Positions 51,890-61,665 of a stretch of DNA of 64,000 nt are shown here, piece after piece. The position numbers and the translations under genes are program-made. Each line of letters begins with the position of its first letter. Position 1 is the first letter of the stretch. Below the pieces are notes generated by a model that searched no databases, was not told where the DNA came from, and was given only the letters and a program-made list of their open reading frames with translations. The DNA is from UBA12170 sp964293475 (GTDB taxonomy: Bacteria > Bacteroidota > Bacteroidia > Bacteroidales > UBA12170): assembly GCA_964293475.1 (NCBI GenBank), contig CAXYYJ010000004.1:1-64000 (forward strand). Direction: 5' to 3'.

Positions 51890-54703
51890 ATGAAGAGTAT
51901 TTTGTTATCATTTTTAATTTTATTGCCATTACTCTTTATTACTCCTGTTTTTCCTCAGGTAAGTCTTCAGCCATTGAATCCTGATTTTTATCAAGCTATT
52001 CAAAATCAAGACCAAAATGATAAAGCCCCAGAAAATGTTGGTGGTTTACCCTTTCCGGTAAAACTGGGTTATGCCGCCCACAAGCATTCGAATACGAATT
52101 TCCCCGCTTATTACGATTTGCGAAATCTGGGAGTTTTACCTCCCGTAAAAAGCCAGAGTGCTGGCGGGTGCTGGGCTTATTCTACCATGTCAACAGTAGA
52201 ATCAAGAATGTTGGTTTTGGGACAGCCGCTTTACAATTTATCCGATAATAACCTGAAATACTGTCATGGTTTTTTCGATAGTCGTTCAACCAATGGCAAT
52301 GCCTGGATGTCAACCGCTTATTTTGCCCGTCAGTCGGGGCCGCTTTTGGAAGCACAAGACCCTTATCCGGGTGGAACAACACTTCCTAATACAGATTGTC
52401 CGGTGGGCGAAGCACCTGCCTTCTTTATCCGCGATTCCCGTTATCCTCCCGGCGATATGGCAACCATAAAGCAGTTGGTGATGGATGTAGGATCTATTTG
52501 GTCGCTATTATATTATGAAGGTACTTTTTTCAACGATGCCAACGATACCTATTATTATGGTGGAGATCATGATGTTAATCATGTACTTAATGTGGTGGGC
52601 TGGGACGACAACAAAGCTACAGCAGGAGGAACAGGTGCCTGGATTTGCCAAAACACCTATGGCTCTGCCTGGGGTGAAGGTGGATTTGTTTACGTAAGTT
52701 ATAACGACAGTTCGTTTTTAGAATACAATGCCTATTTCCCCACCTTCGATTATTATAACGACGATAGCAGGGTTTTGCTTTATGATGAGCTGGGGAATTA
52801 TGGAAGCATCGGATATGGTTCTGATATTGCATATGCTTTGGTAAAATATCAGCTCCCAGAGAATTTATTTCTGGAGCAAATTGGTACCTATGCCATGGCT
52901 GAAGCTACTCAAATTGAAATGGAAATTTACAAAAACTTTGATGAGGGCACTGGCCAGTTATCCAATTTATTATCCACCGTTTCAACCCGTACAACAGGAC
53001 ATCCGGGTTTTTATACCTTTAATTTAGATGCCCAATTTCCTCTAAATGCTGGCGAAGTTATATATATTAAAGTGAAATACAATACACCTGGCTATGGATG
53101 GCCTATACCTTGTGAGTATTTCATTCCTTCTTATGCCAATCCTCATATCGAAAGCGATGTGGCTTGGGTGAGCTTAACCGGCACTGCCGGAGAATGGGCA
53201 GCCATTGGTGCAACCACTACTTCTCCATATGATTTATGCATCAATGTTTATGGTAAGTATAATCCGATTACTTTTAATGTAGCCTGGACTGGGGCTTCCA
53301 GTTCTCAATGGAATACAGCTGCCAACTGGAACCCCAATTCTGTACCTATTGCTTCTGATAATATTGAAATATTTGATGTTGTTAACGATCCTGTAATTGA
53401 ATCAGGCACAGGAGCAAATTGTAATAACCTATCAATAAATTTAGACGCCAACCTAACTGTGGAGTCGGGTGGGTCTTTTATTACCCATGGAACAATCTAC
53501 AATAATGGAAACATCAACATAGAAAAAGCAATTACGAATGATGTATGGCATTTTGTTTCATCCCCAATTGAAGATGCCACTTCCATTGTTTTTGCAGGTA
53601 ATTATCTCCAAAGTTGGTATGAACCTACAGCAAATTGGATCGAAATTATTTCAACATCTGTAGATTTGACTCCCGGAAAAGGATTTAGTTTATGGGGCAT
53701 TGACAAAACTTCTAATTCATATACTTTCACAGGAACACCCAATACAGGGAATGTTCCTATTGACATTTCATTTACTGAAGTACCTGACTCCACAAATGAT
53801 GGTGCAAACTTGCTTGGAAATCCATATCCATCAAGTATTGATTGGGAGCAGGTAGATGGTTATGGTGCAGTATATTATTGGAATGAAGATACATATGTAG
53901 CTTACCCGGATACTCTTGGTTATGGCACTGGTTCGCAATATGTTCCACCAATGCAAGGGTTTTTTATCGTTGTGACGGACGAAATCCTGGATAGCTTCGT
54001 TTTTACTAATGAAATGAGAACCCATACTGGTTCAGAGAACTATTATAAATCTGATAATTACCTAACCAACGGTATTTTGATAGCTGCTGTTACAGGCGAA
54101 AAGGAAGATCTCTTAGTTATCCGGGAGAATCCTGAAGCTCTCGAAGCATTTGATTTTGATAAAGATGCGTTAAAATTAAAGGCAGGTATTTCTGGAAAAT
54201 CAGAAATTTGGTCAATTGCTTTCGATGCTCAACTTTCAATTGATGTTAGAAATAATTTACAAACCATTCCCTTGGGTTTTTCTAACAACCAATCAGGCGT
54301 TTATCAAATACAACTCAATGATATCGACGGAATTTCTCATGTCCAGATTGAAGACACCAAGCTCAACCACTTTCACAACCTGTTAAATGGTGCCTACCAA
54401 TTCAATTGGAATAGCAGCGATTCTGAGGAAAGGTTCATACTTCACTTAAAAGCCACCGGAATAGTCGATTTGGAAACACAAGTGCCACAGGTTTTTGCTT
54501 TTGCCGGACGGGTTTATATTTGCACAAATGATTCCAAACTCTTCACTCAAATGGCCATTTATGACATTTCGGGCCGATTGATTTTGGAAAAATCATTGTC
54601 TGAGGAAAGTCATCAGGACTTTGAATTGAAACAACCACAAGGCGCTTATCTGGTGCAGCTTAAAGGCGAAACTGACGCAAAATCTTATAAAATAATTCTT
54701 TAA
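51890..54703 (+). CDS. T9SS-exported C1 (papain-family) cysteine peptidase
   Basis: A 937-residue secreted protein with a signal peptide (about 1-23). Peptidase domain (about 72-290): oxyanion Gln89, catalytic Cys94 (SAGGCWAYST), His231 (DVNHVLNVVGWDD) and Asn255 (QNTYGSAWGEGG). A lectin-like beta domain follows (about 290-455). Then come a WTGASSSQWNTAANW repeat domain (about 466-545), further beta sheet and a C-terminal type IX sorting domain (about 865-937, ending YLVQLKGETDAKSYKIIL). All catalytic residues are intact. Targets are extracellular proteins. It is monocistronic. Confidence 0.92.
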   Translation: MKSILLSFLILLPLLFITPVFPQVSLQPLNPDFYQAIQNQDQNDKAPENVGGLPFPVKLGYAAHKHSNTNFPAYYDLRNLGVLPPVKSQSAGGCWAYSTMSTVESRMLVLGQPLYNLSDNNLKYCHGFFDSRSTNGNAWMSTAYFARQSGPLLEAQDPYPGGTTLPNTDCPVGEAPAFFIRDSRYPPGDMATIKQLVMDVGSIWSLLYYEGTFFNDANDTYYYGGDHDVNHVLNVVGWDDNKATAGGTGAWICQNTYGSAWGEGGFVYVSYNDSSFLEYNAYFPTFDYYNDDSRVLLYDELGNYGSIGYGSDIAYALVKYQLPENLFLEQIGTYAMAEATQIEMEIYKNFDEGTGQLSNLLSTVSTRTTGHPGFYTFNLDAQFPLNAGEVIYIKVKYNTPGYGWPIPCEYFIPSYANPHIESDVAWVSLTGTAGEWAAIGATTTSPYDLCINVYGKYNPITFNVAWTGASSSQWNTAANWNPNSVPIASDNIEIFDVVNDPVIESGTGANCNNLSINLDANLTVESGGSFITHGTIYNNGNINIEKAITNDVWHFVSSPIEDATSIVFAGNYLQSWYEPTANWIEIISTSVDLTPGKGFSLWGIDKTSNSYTFTGTPNTGNVPIDISFTEVPDSTNDGANLLGNPYPSSIDWEQVDGYGAVYYWNEDTYVAYPDTLGYGTGSQYVPPMQGFFIVVTDEILDSFVFTNEMRTHTGSENYYKSDNYLTNGILIAAVTGEKEDLLVIRENPEALEAFDFDKDALKLKAGISGKSEIWSIAFDAQLSIDVRNNLQTIPLGFSNNQSGVYQIQLNDIDGISHVQIEDTKLNHFHNLLNGAYQFNWNSSDSEERFILHLKATGIVDLETQVPQVFAFAGRVYICTNDSKLFTQMAIYDISGRLILEKSLSEESHQDFELKQPQGAYLVQLKGETDAKSYKIIL

Positions 54704-54871
54704 TGATTTTGGATAATTTCTAAGTATTTGTTTTTGGGCATTTTATTACTCCAAAGGAAAGAATATTGTTCTATGTGTCTTCCTCCTTGCAAAGCTTTTT
54801 AGAAATGAAGATTTAATCAGTAGCTAGCGTTTTGAGTGTAATACAGGTATTCGAATTGCTCAAATCTAAAA

Positions 54872-56086
54872 TCAGATATTTTTAAACAGAGGCATTTTTA
54901 CTTTAAAACTTGCTCCTTTTTTACGGTTTTCTTCTGCAGAAATTGAACCCCCGTATGATTCGGTGGTGTTCTTGCAGAATCTTAACCCTATTCCTGTTCC
55001 TGTGGGGGTATGGTTTCCCTCTTTCGACTCCTTGGGTTTGGTAGTAAAAAACGGATCGAATATGCGGGAAATATATTCCTTACTGATTCCGGGTCCATTG
55101 TCGGATATTTTAAAGAATGCCATATCGTTTTCAATCCCTGTTTCAATCTTTATGGTTTTGTCTTCCTGCTGATACATGGCATCCATGGAGTTTTTAATCA
55201 GATTTTGGAAAACCTGAGCAATGTCGGCGGGGGTAATTTTAAGTAAAAGGGGTTTTGAGTATAGTTTAATGTCTTTTTGAACTTTATTTTTGAATTCAAG
55301 ATCCACATGCAAAAAGTTGAGCTCCTGTTCTATCAGCTTATTTAAATCCACAATCTCCTCTTCTTCGCTTTGGTCGTTTCGGCTTTTTCTTAGAATAGAG
55401 TTTAAATCGTTGAGCAGCGAACTGAGCTTTTCTCTATTCAGTTGATTAATTTCCCGAATTTCAAGAAAGGCAGGAGTTAGTCCCGCTATTTCGAGCGGTT
55501 CTTTGAGATCGTCGCACATCATATTCATCACTTCCATAGAATTGGCAACACCTGCAATGGGGCCACGAACATTATGGATAATGCCTTGCATAAACTGAGC
55601 GAGTATGCTTTCACGTTCTTTTTTAATGAGTTCCCGGGTGCGTTGTTCCACCATCTCTTCGAGCTCCTGATTGTATTTCTCTATTTTATCGCGGTCGAGT
55701 TTGGCTTGTAAGTGATTCTTTACGCGCTGAATAACCTCAATTTCTTCGAATGGCTTGGTGATATAGTCAACAGCACCGAGTTCAAAACCCCTGATTTTAT
55801 CTTTTATATCGTGCTTTGCGCTTAAAAAAATGATAGGAATATGTGCTAAAAGTGGATTTTCCTTTATTCTTTGGCAAATTGAGAAACCATCCTCATCGGG
55901 CAACATAATATCTAGCAAAATGATATCGGGGGTTTTTTTGCCAAGAAGTTGGTATGTTTCTGTACCACTGGTAGTTAAAGCAAACGAGTAGCCTTGGTTT
56001 TTAAGGATATTTCCCAATACCTGAATATTTTGGGGTACGTCGTCAACCAATAAAACCAAGGGTATATTTTGTGGTATGTGGGTCAT
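54872..56086 (-). CDS. Receiver-histidine kinase hybrid
   Basis: A 404-residue signalling protein with an N-terminal receiver (about 9-125, phospho-acceptor Asp59 in IILLDIMLPDEDG), a coiled coil (about 130-160) and a C-terminal kinase. The H-box GIIHNVRGPIAG (His171) and ATP-site motifs FQNLIKNSMDAM, DNGPGIS and GTGIGLRFC are intact. The receiver-first order is less common than the usual membrane sensor kinase; there is no membrane segment, so it is cytoplasmic and takes its signal through the receiver or a partner. It lies downstream of rimO after 131 bases. Confidence 0.88.
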   Translation of the reverse strand: MTHIPQNIPLVLLVDDVPQNIQVLGNILKNQGYSFALTTSGTETYQLLGKKTPDIILLDIMLPDEDGFSICQRIKENPLLAHIPIIFLSAKHDIKDKIRGFELGAVDYITKPFEEIEVIQRVKNHLQAKLDRDKIEKYNQELEEMVEQRTRELIKKERESILAQFMQGIIHNVRGPIAGVANSMEVMNMMCDDLKEPLEIAGLTPAFLEIREINQLNREKLSSLLNDLNSILRKSRNDQSEEEEIVDLNKLIEQELNFLHVDLEFKNKVQKDIKLYSKPLLLKITPADIAQVFQNLIKNSMDAMYQQEDKTIKIETGIENDMAFFKISDNGPGISKEYISRIFDPFFTTKPKESKEGNHTPTGTGIGLRFCKNTTESYGGSISAEENRKKGASFKVKMPLFKNI

Positions 56087-56217
56087 TATTTTTGGTTTGA
56101 AACAATATGGTTTTGTCAGAATTTTACACTCTAAAATTATTAAAATATCTTTAATACCCTACTAGAGTTAATAAATTATTTTAGGAAGTGAAAAGATAAT
56201 TGATTCGGAAGTGAAGC

Positions 56218-57534
56218 CTATTGAACCACCACGCCTGTGAGGTCGAAACTATCCACATGGGTAATTTTCACCTGATAGAATTCACCCACCTTCAAATCGC
56301 AGCTATCGTAATCTATCAGCACTTCGTTATCCACTTCGGGTGAATCGAACTCGGTGCGACCCACATAAAAGTCTTCTTCAATGCGATCTATAATTACCTT
56401 AAATTGTTTTCCCAGTTTATTCTGATTGATTTCTAAACTGATATCCTGCTGCAATTGCATGATGGTTTCTTTTCTGCTTTGCTTTACCTGCTCGGGAACA
56501 TCGTCTTTAAGTGCAAAGGCAGAAGTGTTTTCTTCGGGAGAATAGGTAAAAACGCCCAATCGGTCGAAGCGGGAAGCAACAATGAAATCGTGTAACTCTT
56601 CGAACTCTTCTTCTGTTTCGCCAGGATAACCCACAATAAAAGTTGTTCTGATTGCAACTCCCGGCACCATTTGACGCATTTTAGCAACCAGACTTCTGGT
56701 TGTAGCCGAATCGTGGTTGCGTTTCATGCTTTTTAAAATCCTGTTGTTGATGTGCTGCAAAGGAATATCCACATAATGAGCAATTTTCGGCTCATCTTTC
56801 ATCAATTGAAGCACCTCCAGCGGAAAATTGTTGGGATAGGTATAGTGAAGACGAATCCACTCGATTCCTTCTATTTTAACGAGCTCCCGGAGCAAATCGG
56901 GGAGGGCCTGTTTTTTGTAAATGTCGATGCCATAGAGCACCAAATCCTGAGCAATCATAATGAGCTCTTTCACACCTTTGGCCGCCAGCGACTTGGCTTC
57001 GGCTACCAAAATATCCATAGAAACACTTTTATGCTTCCCCCTGATTTTTGGAATGGCACAGAAAGAGCAGGTCCGGTCGCAGCCTTCCGAAATCTTCAGG
57101 TAAGCATAGTGTGGTGGCGTAGTAATTTCCCGTTCTCCCACCAATTCGTGCTTATATTCAGCGCCCAGGCTTTGGGTAATCTTGATTAAATCGGCATCGG
57201 TAGCACCAAAATAGCCATCTACTTCGGTAATTTCTTCGGGCAATTCCTTTTTGTAACGTTCTGATAAGCAGCCCATCACAAAAACTTTATCCAAATGGCC
57301 TGCTTTTTTGGCTTCCACAGCGTTTAGAATCATGTCAATGCTTTCTTCTTTGGAATCGGCAATAAAACCACAGGTATTTATAATAACTGCATCACAATCT
57401 TCGTCGTCCTGCTCGTGAACGACCTGAATTTTATTTGCTTTTAACTGTGCCATCAAATGCTCCGAATCCACCAGATTTTTAGAGCATCCCATGGTGATAA
57501 CATTGATTTTTTTAGGTGTTTGTTTGGTTTTCAT
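56218..57534 (-). CDS. rimO: Ribosomal protein S12 methylthiotransferase RimO
   Basis: A 438-residue radical-SAM enzyme that methylthiolates an aspartate of ribosomal protein S12. The N-terminal UPF0004 cluster ligands are in ITMGCSKNLVDSEH, NTCGFI and MGCLSERYK; the radical-SAM cluster is CDRTCSFCAIP (about 150-160). A TRAM domain closes the protein (about 370-438). The start MGCSKNLVDS matches RimO rather than MiaB. It is third in an operon after a TPR lipoprotein (six-base gap) and an exported nuclease. Confidence 0.95.
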   Translation of the reverse strand: MKTKQTPKKINVITMGCSKNLVDSEHLMAQLKANKIQVVHEQDDEDCDAVIINTCGFIADSKEESIDMILNAVEAKKAGHLDKVFVMGCLSERYKKELPEEITEVDGYFGATDADLIKITQSLGAEYKHELVGEREITTPPHYAYLKISEGCDRTCSFCAIPKIRGKHKSVSMDILVAEAKSLAAKGVKELIMIAQDLVLYGIDIYKKQALPDLLRELVKIEGIEWIRLHYTYPNNFPLEVLQLMKDEPKIAHYVDIPLQHINNRILKSMKRNHDSATTRSLVAKMRQMVPGVAIRTTFIVGYPGETEEEFEELHDFIVASRFDRLGVFTYSPEENTSAFALKDDVPEQVKQSRKETIMQLQQDISLEINQNKLGKQFKVIIDRIEEDFYVGRTEFDSPEVDNEVLIDYDSCDLKVGEFYQVKITHVDSFDLTGVVVQ

Positions 57535-57540
57535 TAAGTT

Positions 57541-57951
57541 TTATTTACAATGTTTAATCATGTCTGATAAATTTGGTTTACCCAGAGAATCGGCTTTAAG
57601 CCAGTCGGCACAGCTATTGTCCCGATCGTTTAAATAGAACCAGCACTGTCCGCGGTTGAAATAGGCATCGGCATATTTCGGATTCGATTCTATGGCTTTC
57701 GAATACTTATCTATGGCGGTTGAATAATCTCTGAAGTTCATGTAGCAGTTCCCGGATTCATAGAGAAGGCGGTCATGGTTGGGAACCAGTTCGAGCCCTT
57801 TCTCAAATTCCACCAAGGCATTTTTCGGGTCATTTCTAAAAAAAAAGTCCTTACCATTCTCATAATACTGCTCGGCCAATTCTTCTTTGGGGGTGCAGGC
57901 TACGAAACTCAGTACAATAAATGCTAAAACTGTCAGAAATCCTTTATTCAT
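57541..57951 (-). CDS. Small TPR lipoprotein
   Basis: A 136-residue protein with a lipoprotein signal (VAC, cysteine about 19). Three TPR-like units follow, from GKDFFFRNDPKNALVEFEKG onwards. It overlaps the upstream nuclease gene by one base (shared A of TAATG type) and is six bases from rimO. Function unknown, probably a small envelope scaffold. Confidence 0.82.
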   Translation of the reverse strand: MNKGFLTVLAFIVLSFVACTPKEELAEQYYENGKDFFFRNDPKNALVEFEKGLELVPNHDRLLYESGNCYMNFRDYSTAIDKYSKAIESNPKYADAYFNRGQCWFYLNDRDNSCADWLKADSLGKPNLSDMIKHCK

Positions 57952-58994
57952 TATTTTACTTCTCTGATTAAATAAATGTAAACGGGAAAGTGGTCGCTAT
58001 ATCCACCCTGAAAAGTATTACCCACATGGGTTCTTTTGGGATAGCCTTTATAACTTCCCTCCTGATTCATCATATAGGGTTTTTTAAATACAAGTGCTTT
58101 GTGAAATTTCCAGTCAGTGGCATTGGTTTCCATCAGGGCTGGGGTAATGATGATTTGGTCGAACAGATTCCACGAATCTCTATAGGCTAAAGAGCCAATT
58201 CCTTTTTTAAACAAAGGTTTAAAAGGGTTGTAGAAATAGCCTTGATTGAACAGCGTGGTATCGTCGGTGGCTTTGAGTATTTTAGCTACCGATTCGTTGT
58301 TGGGGTCGTCGTTTAAGTCGCCCATAATCATAATTTTTGCATTTGGATTCAAGGTCAGCAACGAGTCGGCCATATCGCGGCTCAACTGGGCAGCTGCATT
58401 TCGGTTTGGTCTCGATTTCTTTTCACCGCCACTTCTCGAAGGCCAGTGGTTTACAATAAAATGCACTTCTTCACCCAAAAGCAATCCACTCACTACCAGC
58501 TGATCGCGCGATTTGAATTCTGGATTGCTGGTGCGGAAAGGAGCCGAATAGCTGTGGATAAGTTTAAAATATTTGGGATTGTAGATTAGGCCCACATCTA
58601 CTCCGCGACGATCGGGTGAATCAAAATGCACCACCTGATAGTTTCTGCCTTTCAGGGCTTCCTGTTTTACCAGGTCTTCCACAACCATTTTATTTTCAAT
58701 CTCCGAAATACCAAGAATCACTATCCCATCGGGGTTTTTATCGGTGGCAATATCAGCAATAACCTGAGCCATATTTTTGAGCTTAAAGAGATATCGCTCG
58801 CCATCCCATTCCTTACTTCCGGTAGCCAGATATTCAGCATCGTTAACACCCTCGGAGTCGATGGTGTCGAAAAGATTTTCCAAATTATAGAAGCCAATGG
58901 GGACTACCTGATACTGTTGAGCCCTGACAAAATCTGATTTTACAACCAGTAAAAATGAGAGGATGATTAAGGGAATTAGTAGTTTATTTTTCAT
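57951..58994 (-). CDS. Exported endonuclease/exonuclease/phosphatase-family protein
   Basis: A 347-residue protein with a signal peptide (about 1-25, ending ...VRAQQ). EEP-fold motifs are clear: IGFYNLENLFDT (metal Asn), GISEIENKMVVEDL (metal Glu), HFIVNHWPSRSGG (catalytic His), MIMGDLNDDPNN (Asp/Asn) and a C-terminal GGYSDHFPVY (Asp-His). It matches the exported Bacteroidota nuclease-like group; a role as nuclease or phosphodiesterase is likely, and substrate is unknown. It is divergent from the TonB receptor (124-base gap) and first in the operon with the TPR lipoprotein and rimO. Confidence 0.9.
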   Translation of the reverse strand: MKNKLLIPLIILSFLLVVKSDFVRAQQYQVVPIGFYNLENLFDTIDSEGVNDAEYLATGSKEWDGERYLFKLKNMAQVIADIATDKNPDGIVILGISEIENKMVVEDLVKQEALKGRNYQVVHFDSPDRRGVDVGLIYNPKYFKLIHSYSAPFRTSNPEFKSRDQLVVSGLLLGEEVHFIVNHWPSRSGGEKKSRPNRNAAAQLSRDMADSLLTLNPNAKIMIMGDLNDDPNNESVAKILKATDDTTLFNQGYFYNPFKPLFKKGIGSLAYRDSWNLFDQIIITPALMETNATDWKFHKALVFKKPYMMNQEGSYKGYPKRTHVGNTFQGGYSDHFPVYIYLIREVK

Positions 58995-59049
58995 TTGAAA
59001 GTGCTTATTTTTTGCGGCAAATTTAATTGAATCTTTAAAGAGAGAAAAC

Positions 59050-59079
59050 TTTGTGTTGTTATTAATTTATTTATTTTTG
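59050..59079 (+). promoter_or_regulatory. Promoter of the TonB receptor gene
   Basis: TTTG -33 (59050-59053), an 18-base spacer and TATTTTTG -7 (59072-59079), 39 bases before the start at 59119. This is one of the two complete consensus promoters seen here. Confidence 0.6.
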
Positions 59080-59118
59080 TTGCCCCTTTTAAAACAGGGA
59101 ATCAAAAATCAAAAAAAT

Positions 59119-61644
59119 ATGCGAGAAATTAAATGGATTTTCTTTTTCCTCTTCATCTCCGCTTATTCCATTGCTCAAGTTACCACACCGATTGACACTA
59201 CAAAAGCAGAAATCAATAAGGATTTTGCAAATGTTACGGTGGCAACTATTAGTGAATCAGAGCTGGAAAGTGATGAAGAGTCGGCAGATATATCAGGGAT
59301 TTTGCAATCATCTGATGATATCTTTGTATCAACAGCAGGCTATACTTTTGGAGATGCCAAATTCAGAATCAGAGGTTTTGATTCTGAAAACTCCATGGTA
59401 ACCATGAATGGGGTTTCGCTCAACGACATGGAGTCGGGACGTGTTTATTGGTCATCCTGGGGAGGGTTGAATGACGCCCTCAGAAATACCGAAGTGCAAA
59501 ATGGAATTGGTATGTCCCAATACAATTATGGAGGAGTTGGTGGGGCGACCAATATGGAAGTGAGAGCATCAAGTTACTCGCCTACAGTGAAATTCACCTA
59601 TTCATTCCTCAATAAAACCTATAACCAGCGTTTAATGCTAACTTATGCCACAGGGCTCATGAAAAATGGGTGGGCATTCACTTTCAGTGGTTCAAGGCGT
59701 TGGGCGCAAACAGGCTATGTTAAGGGTACACCCTACGATGCTTATGCCTATTTTTTCTCAGCTGAGAAAAAATTCAATAGCAAGCATTCCATTGGTTTTG
59801 TTGGATATGGTTCCCCGAGTAAGAGAGGAGGCACAACTGCCACTGTTCAGGAAGCCTATGATTTAACAGGAAATAACTATTACAACCCATATTGGGGTTA
59901 TCAAAATGGTGAAGTGAGAAATTCACGAATCAGTAATTTTCACAAACCAATGCTCATGCTGACCCATTATTGGACACCAACGGAGCAAACTAAACTTACC
60001 ACCACAGCTTCTTATATGTTTGGAAGAGGCGGTTCTACTGCCTTAAATTGGTACACAGGTAATGATCCAAGACCCGATTATTATAAAAACCTGCCCAGTT
60101 ATTACGAAGATTCTGATCCTGCTTTTGCAACGTATCTTGCTAACAAATGGGAAAACGACGATGAATTTCGTCAGTTGGATTGGGATTATTTCTATCAATC
60201 AAACTCCGATGAATTTGCCATTGTTGAAAATGCAAATGGAATTTCAGGGAACACAATTTATGGAAAAAAATCCAACTATATTATCGAAGACCGCCGCAAC
60301 GACAGCAAAAAGATAAATCTTACATCTACACTGAATACCAGAATTAACGAAGATATCACCCTGACTGGGGGAATAGACTTGAATAATTATAAAGGCGACA
60401 GATATACAGTGGTTGAAGATTTATTGGGTGGCGATTTTTATGTGGACCTCAATAAATTTGCAGAACGCGATTTTGCCGATCCAAACGCAGCTCAATCCGA
60501 TTTAAATAACCCCAACCGAATTGTAAAAGTGGGAGATATTTTTGGCTATCACTTTACAGCCAATATTAACAAATACCTGGGATGGGCTCAAATGAATTTT
60601 GAGTATAAAAAATTCGATTATTATTTAGCGGCAAATGTCTCCTATGATCAGTTTTGGAGAACCGGTCATATGCGAACAGGGTTATTTCCTGAGGATTCCT
60701 ACGGTGATTCAGAGAAAAATAATTTCATGAACTACGGTGCAAAAGGAGGGGTTGTTTATAAGATTACAGGTCGACATTTTCTGAATGTCAATGCTTTGTA
60801 TCAAACCAGATCACCTCAGTTTCGCGATTCCTATTTGTCAGATAGAACAAGAAATCAGGTGGTTGATGATTTGAAAACAGAAAAAATTACCTCGGCCGAT
60901 ATCAACTATATCATAAGATACCCCAAATTTAATGCTCGTTTATCGGCCTATTATGCTCGTTTTTCCGACCAAACCCAAAGCCGCAGCTATTATCACGAAG
61001 ATTTGCAAAGCTTCATTAACTATAATATGACTGGCTTGGCTCAACGCAATATGGGGCTTGAATTTGGTGCTCAGGCTGAAGTGTTAACAGGTTTAAAACT
61101 GAATCTGGTTGCTGCTTTAGGCGAATATATATATGATAGTCGCCCAACATCTACAATAACTTTAGATAATAGTACCGCTGTTTTAAGCAACAGAACACTG
61201 TATATAAAAAACTATTATGTGGGTGGTATGCCACAAACAGCTATATCTGCAGGTGTTGACTATCAAACAAGCTTTTTTATGTTCCTTGGCTTTGATGTGA
61301 ATTATTTCGATGGTAACTACTTGCCCATTAACCCCGATCGCAGAACTGCTGAAGCTATTTCGGGTCTATCACCATCATACCCCACATACAATGCTATTTT
61401 AGCTCAGGAAAAACTTCCAAGTGCTGTAACTGTTGATGTTAATATAGGGAAATCATGGCGCATTGATTATAAATACTATATCAATTTGAATTTCTCTGTC
61501 AATAATGTCTTGAATAATAAGTCTATTATTACAGGTGGTTATGAACAATACAGATACAGTACAGAAGATATTGAGAAATTTGCCAATAAGTACTACTACA
61601 TGTTTGGAGCTACTTATTATTTGAATGCAAGTTTCAGGTTTTAA
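59119..61644 (+). CDS. TonB-dependent receptor (no carboxypeptidase-like domain)
   Basis: An 841-residue outer-membrane receptor with a signal peptide (MREIKW start, ends near IAQ, about 20). The 841-residue reading from 59119 avoids 22 non-conserved residues upstream. A short N-terminal plug region (about 40-170) contains FRIRGFDSENSMVTMNGVSLNDMESGRVYW (split here), then the long beta-barrel ends in YYLNASFRF. Unlike most Bacteroidota SusC proteins it lacks the carboxypeptidase-like domain. It is followed 21 bases later by a DUF5689 lipoprotein and divergent from an exported EEP nuclease. Substrate is unknown. Confidence 0.9.
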   Translation: MREIKWIFFFLFISAYSIAQVTTPIDTTKAEINKDFANVTVATISESELESDEESADISGILQSSDDIFVSTAGYTFGDAKFRIRGFDSENSMVTMNGVSLNDMESGRVYWSSWGGLNDALRNTEVQNGIGMSQYNYGGVGGATNMEVRASSYSPTVKFTYSFLNKTYNQRLMLTYATGLMKNGWAFTFSGSRRWAQTGYVKGTPYDAYAYFFSAEKKFNSKHSIGFVGYGSPSKRGGTTATVQEAYDLTGNNYYNPYWGYQNGEVRNSRISNFHKPMLMLTHYWTPTEQTKLTTTASYMFGRGGSTALNWYTGNDPRPDYYKNLPSYYEDSDPAFATYLANKWENDDEFRQLDWDYFYQSNSDEFAIVENANGISGNTIYGKKSNYIIEDRRNDSKKINLTSTLNTRINEDITLTGGIDLNNYKGDRYTVVEDLLGGDFYVDLNKFAERDFADPNAAQSDLNNPNRIVKVGDIFGYHFTANINKYLGWAQMNFEYKKFDYYLAANVSYDQFWRTGHMRTGLFPEDSYGDSEKNNFMNYGAKGGVVYKITGRHFLNVNALYQTRSPQFRDSYLSDRTRNQVVDDLKTEKITSADINYIIRYPKFNARLSAYYARFSDQTQSRSYYHEDLQSFINYNMTGLAQRNMGLEFGAQAEVLTGLKLNLVAALGEYIYDSRPTSTITLDNSTAVLSNRTLYIKNYYVGGMPQTAISAGVDYQTSFFMFLGFDVNYFDGNYLPINPDRRTAEAISGLSPSYPTYNAILAQEKLPSAVTVDVNIGKSWRIDYKYYINLNFSVNNVLNNKSIITGGYEQYRYSTEDIEKFANKYYYMFGATYYLNASFRF

Positions 61645-61665
61645 TGTTTAGAAAATTATAGAAAG

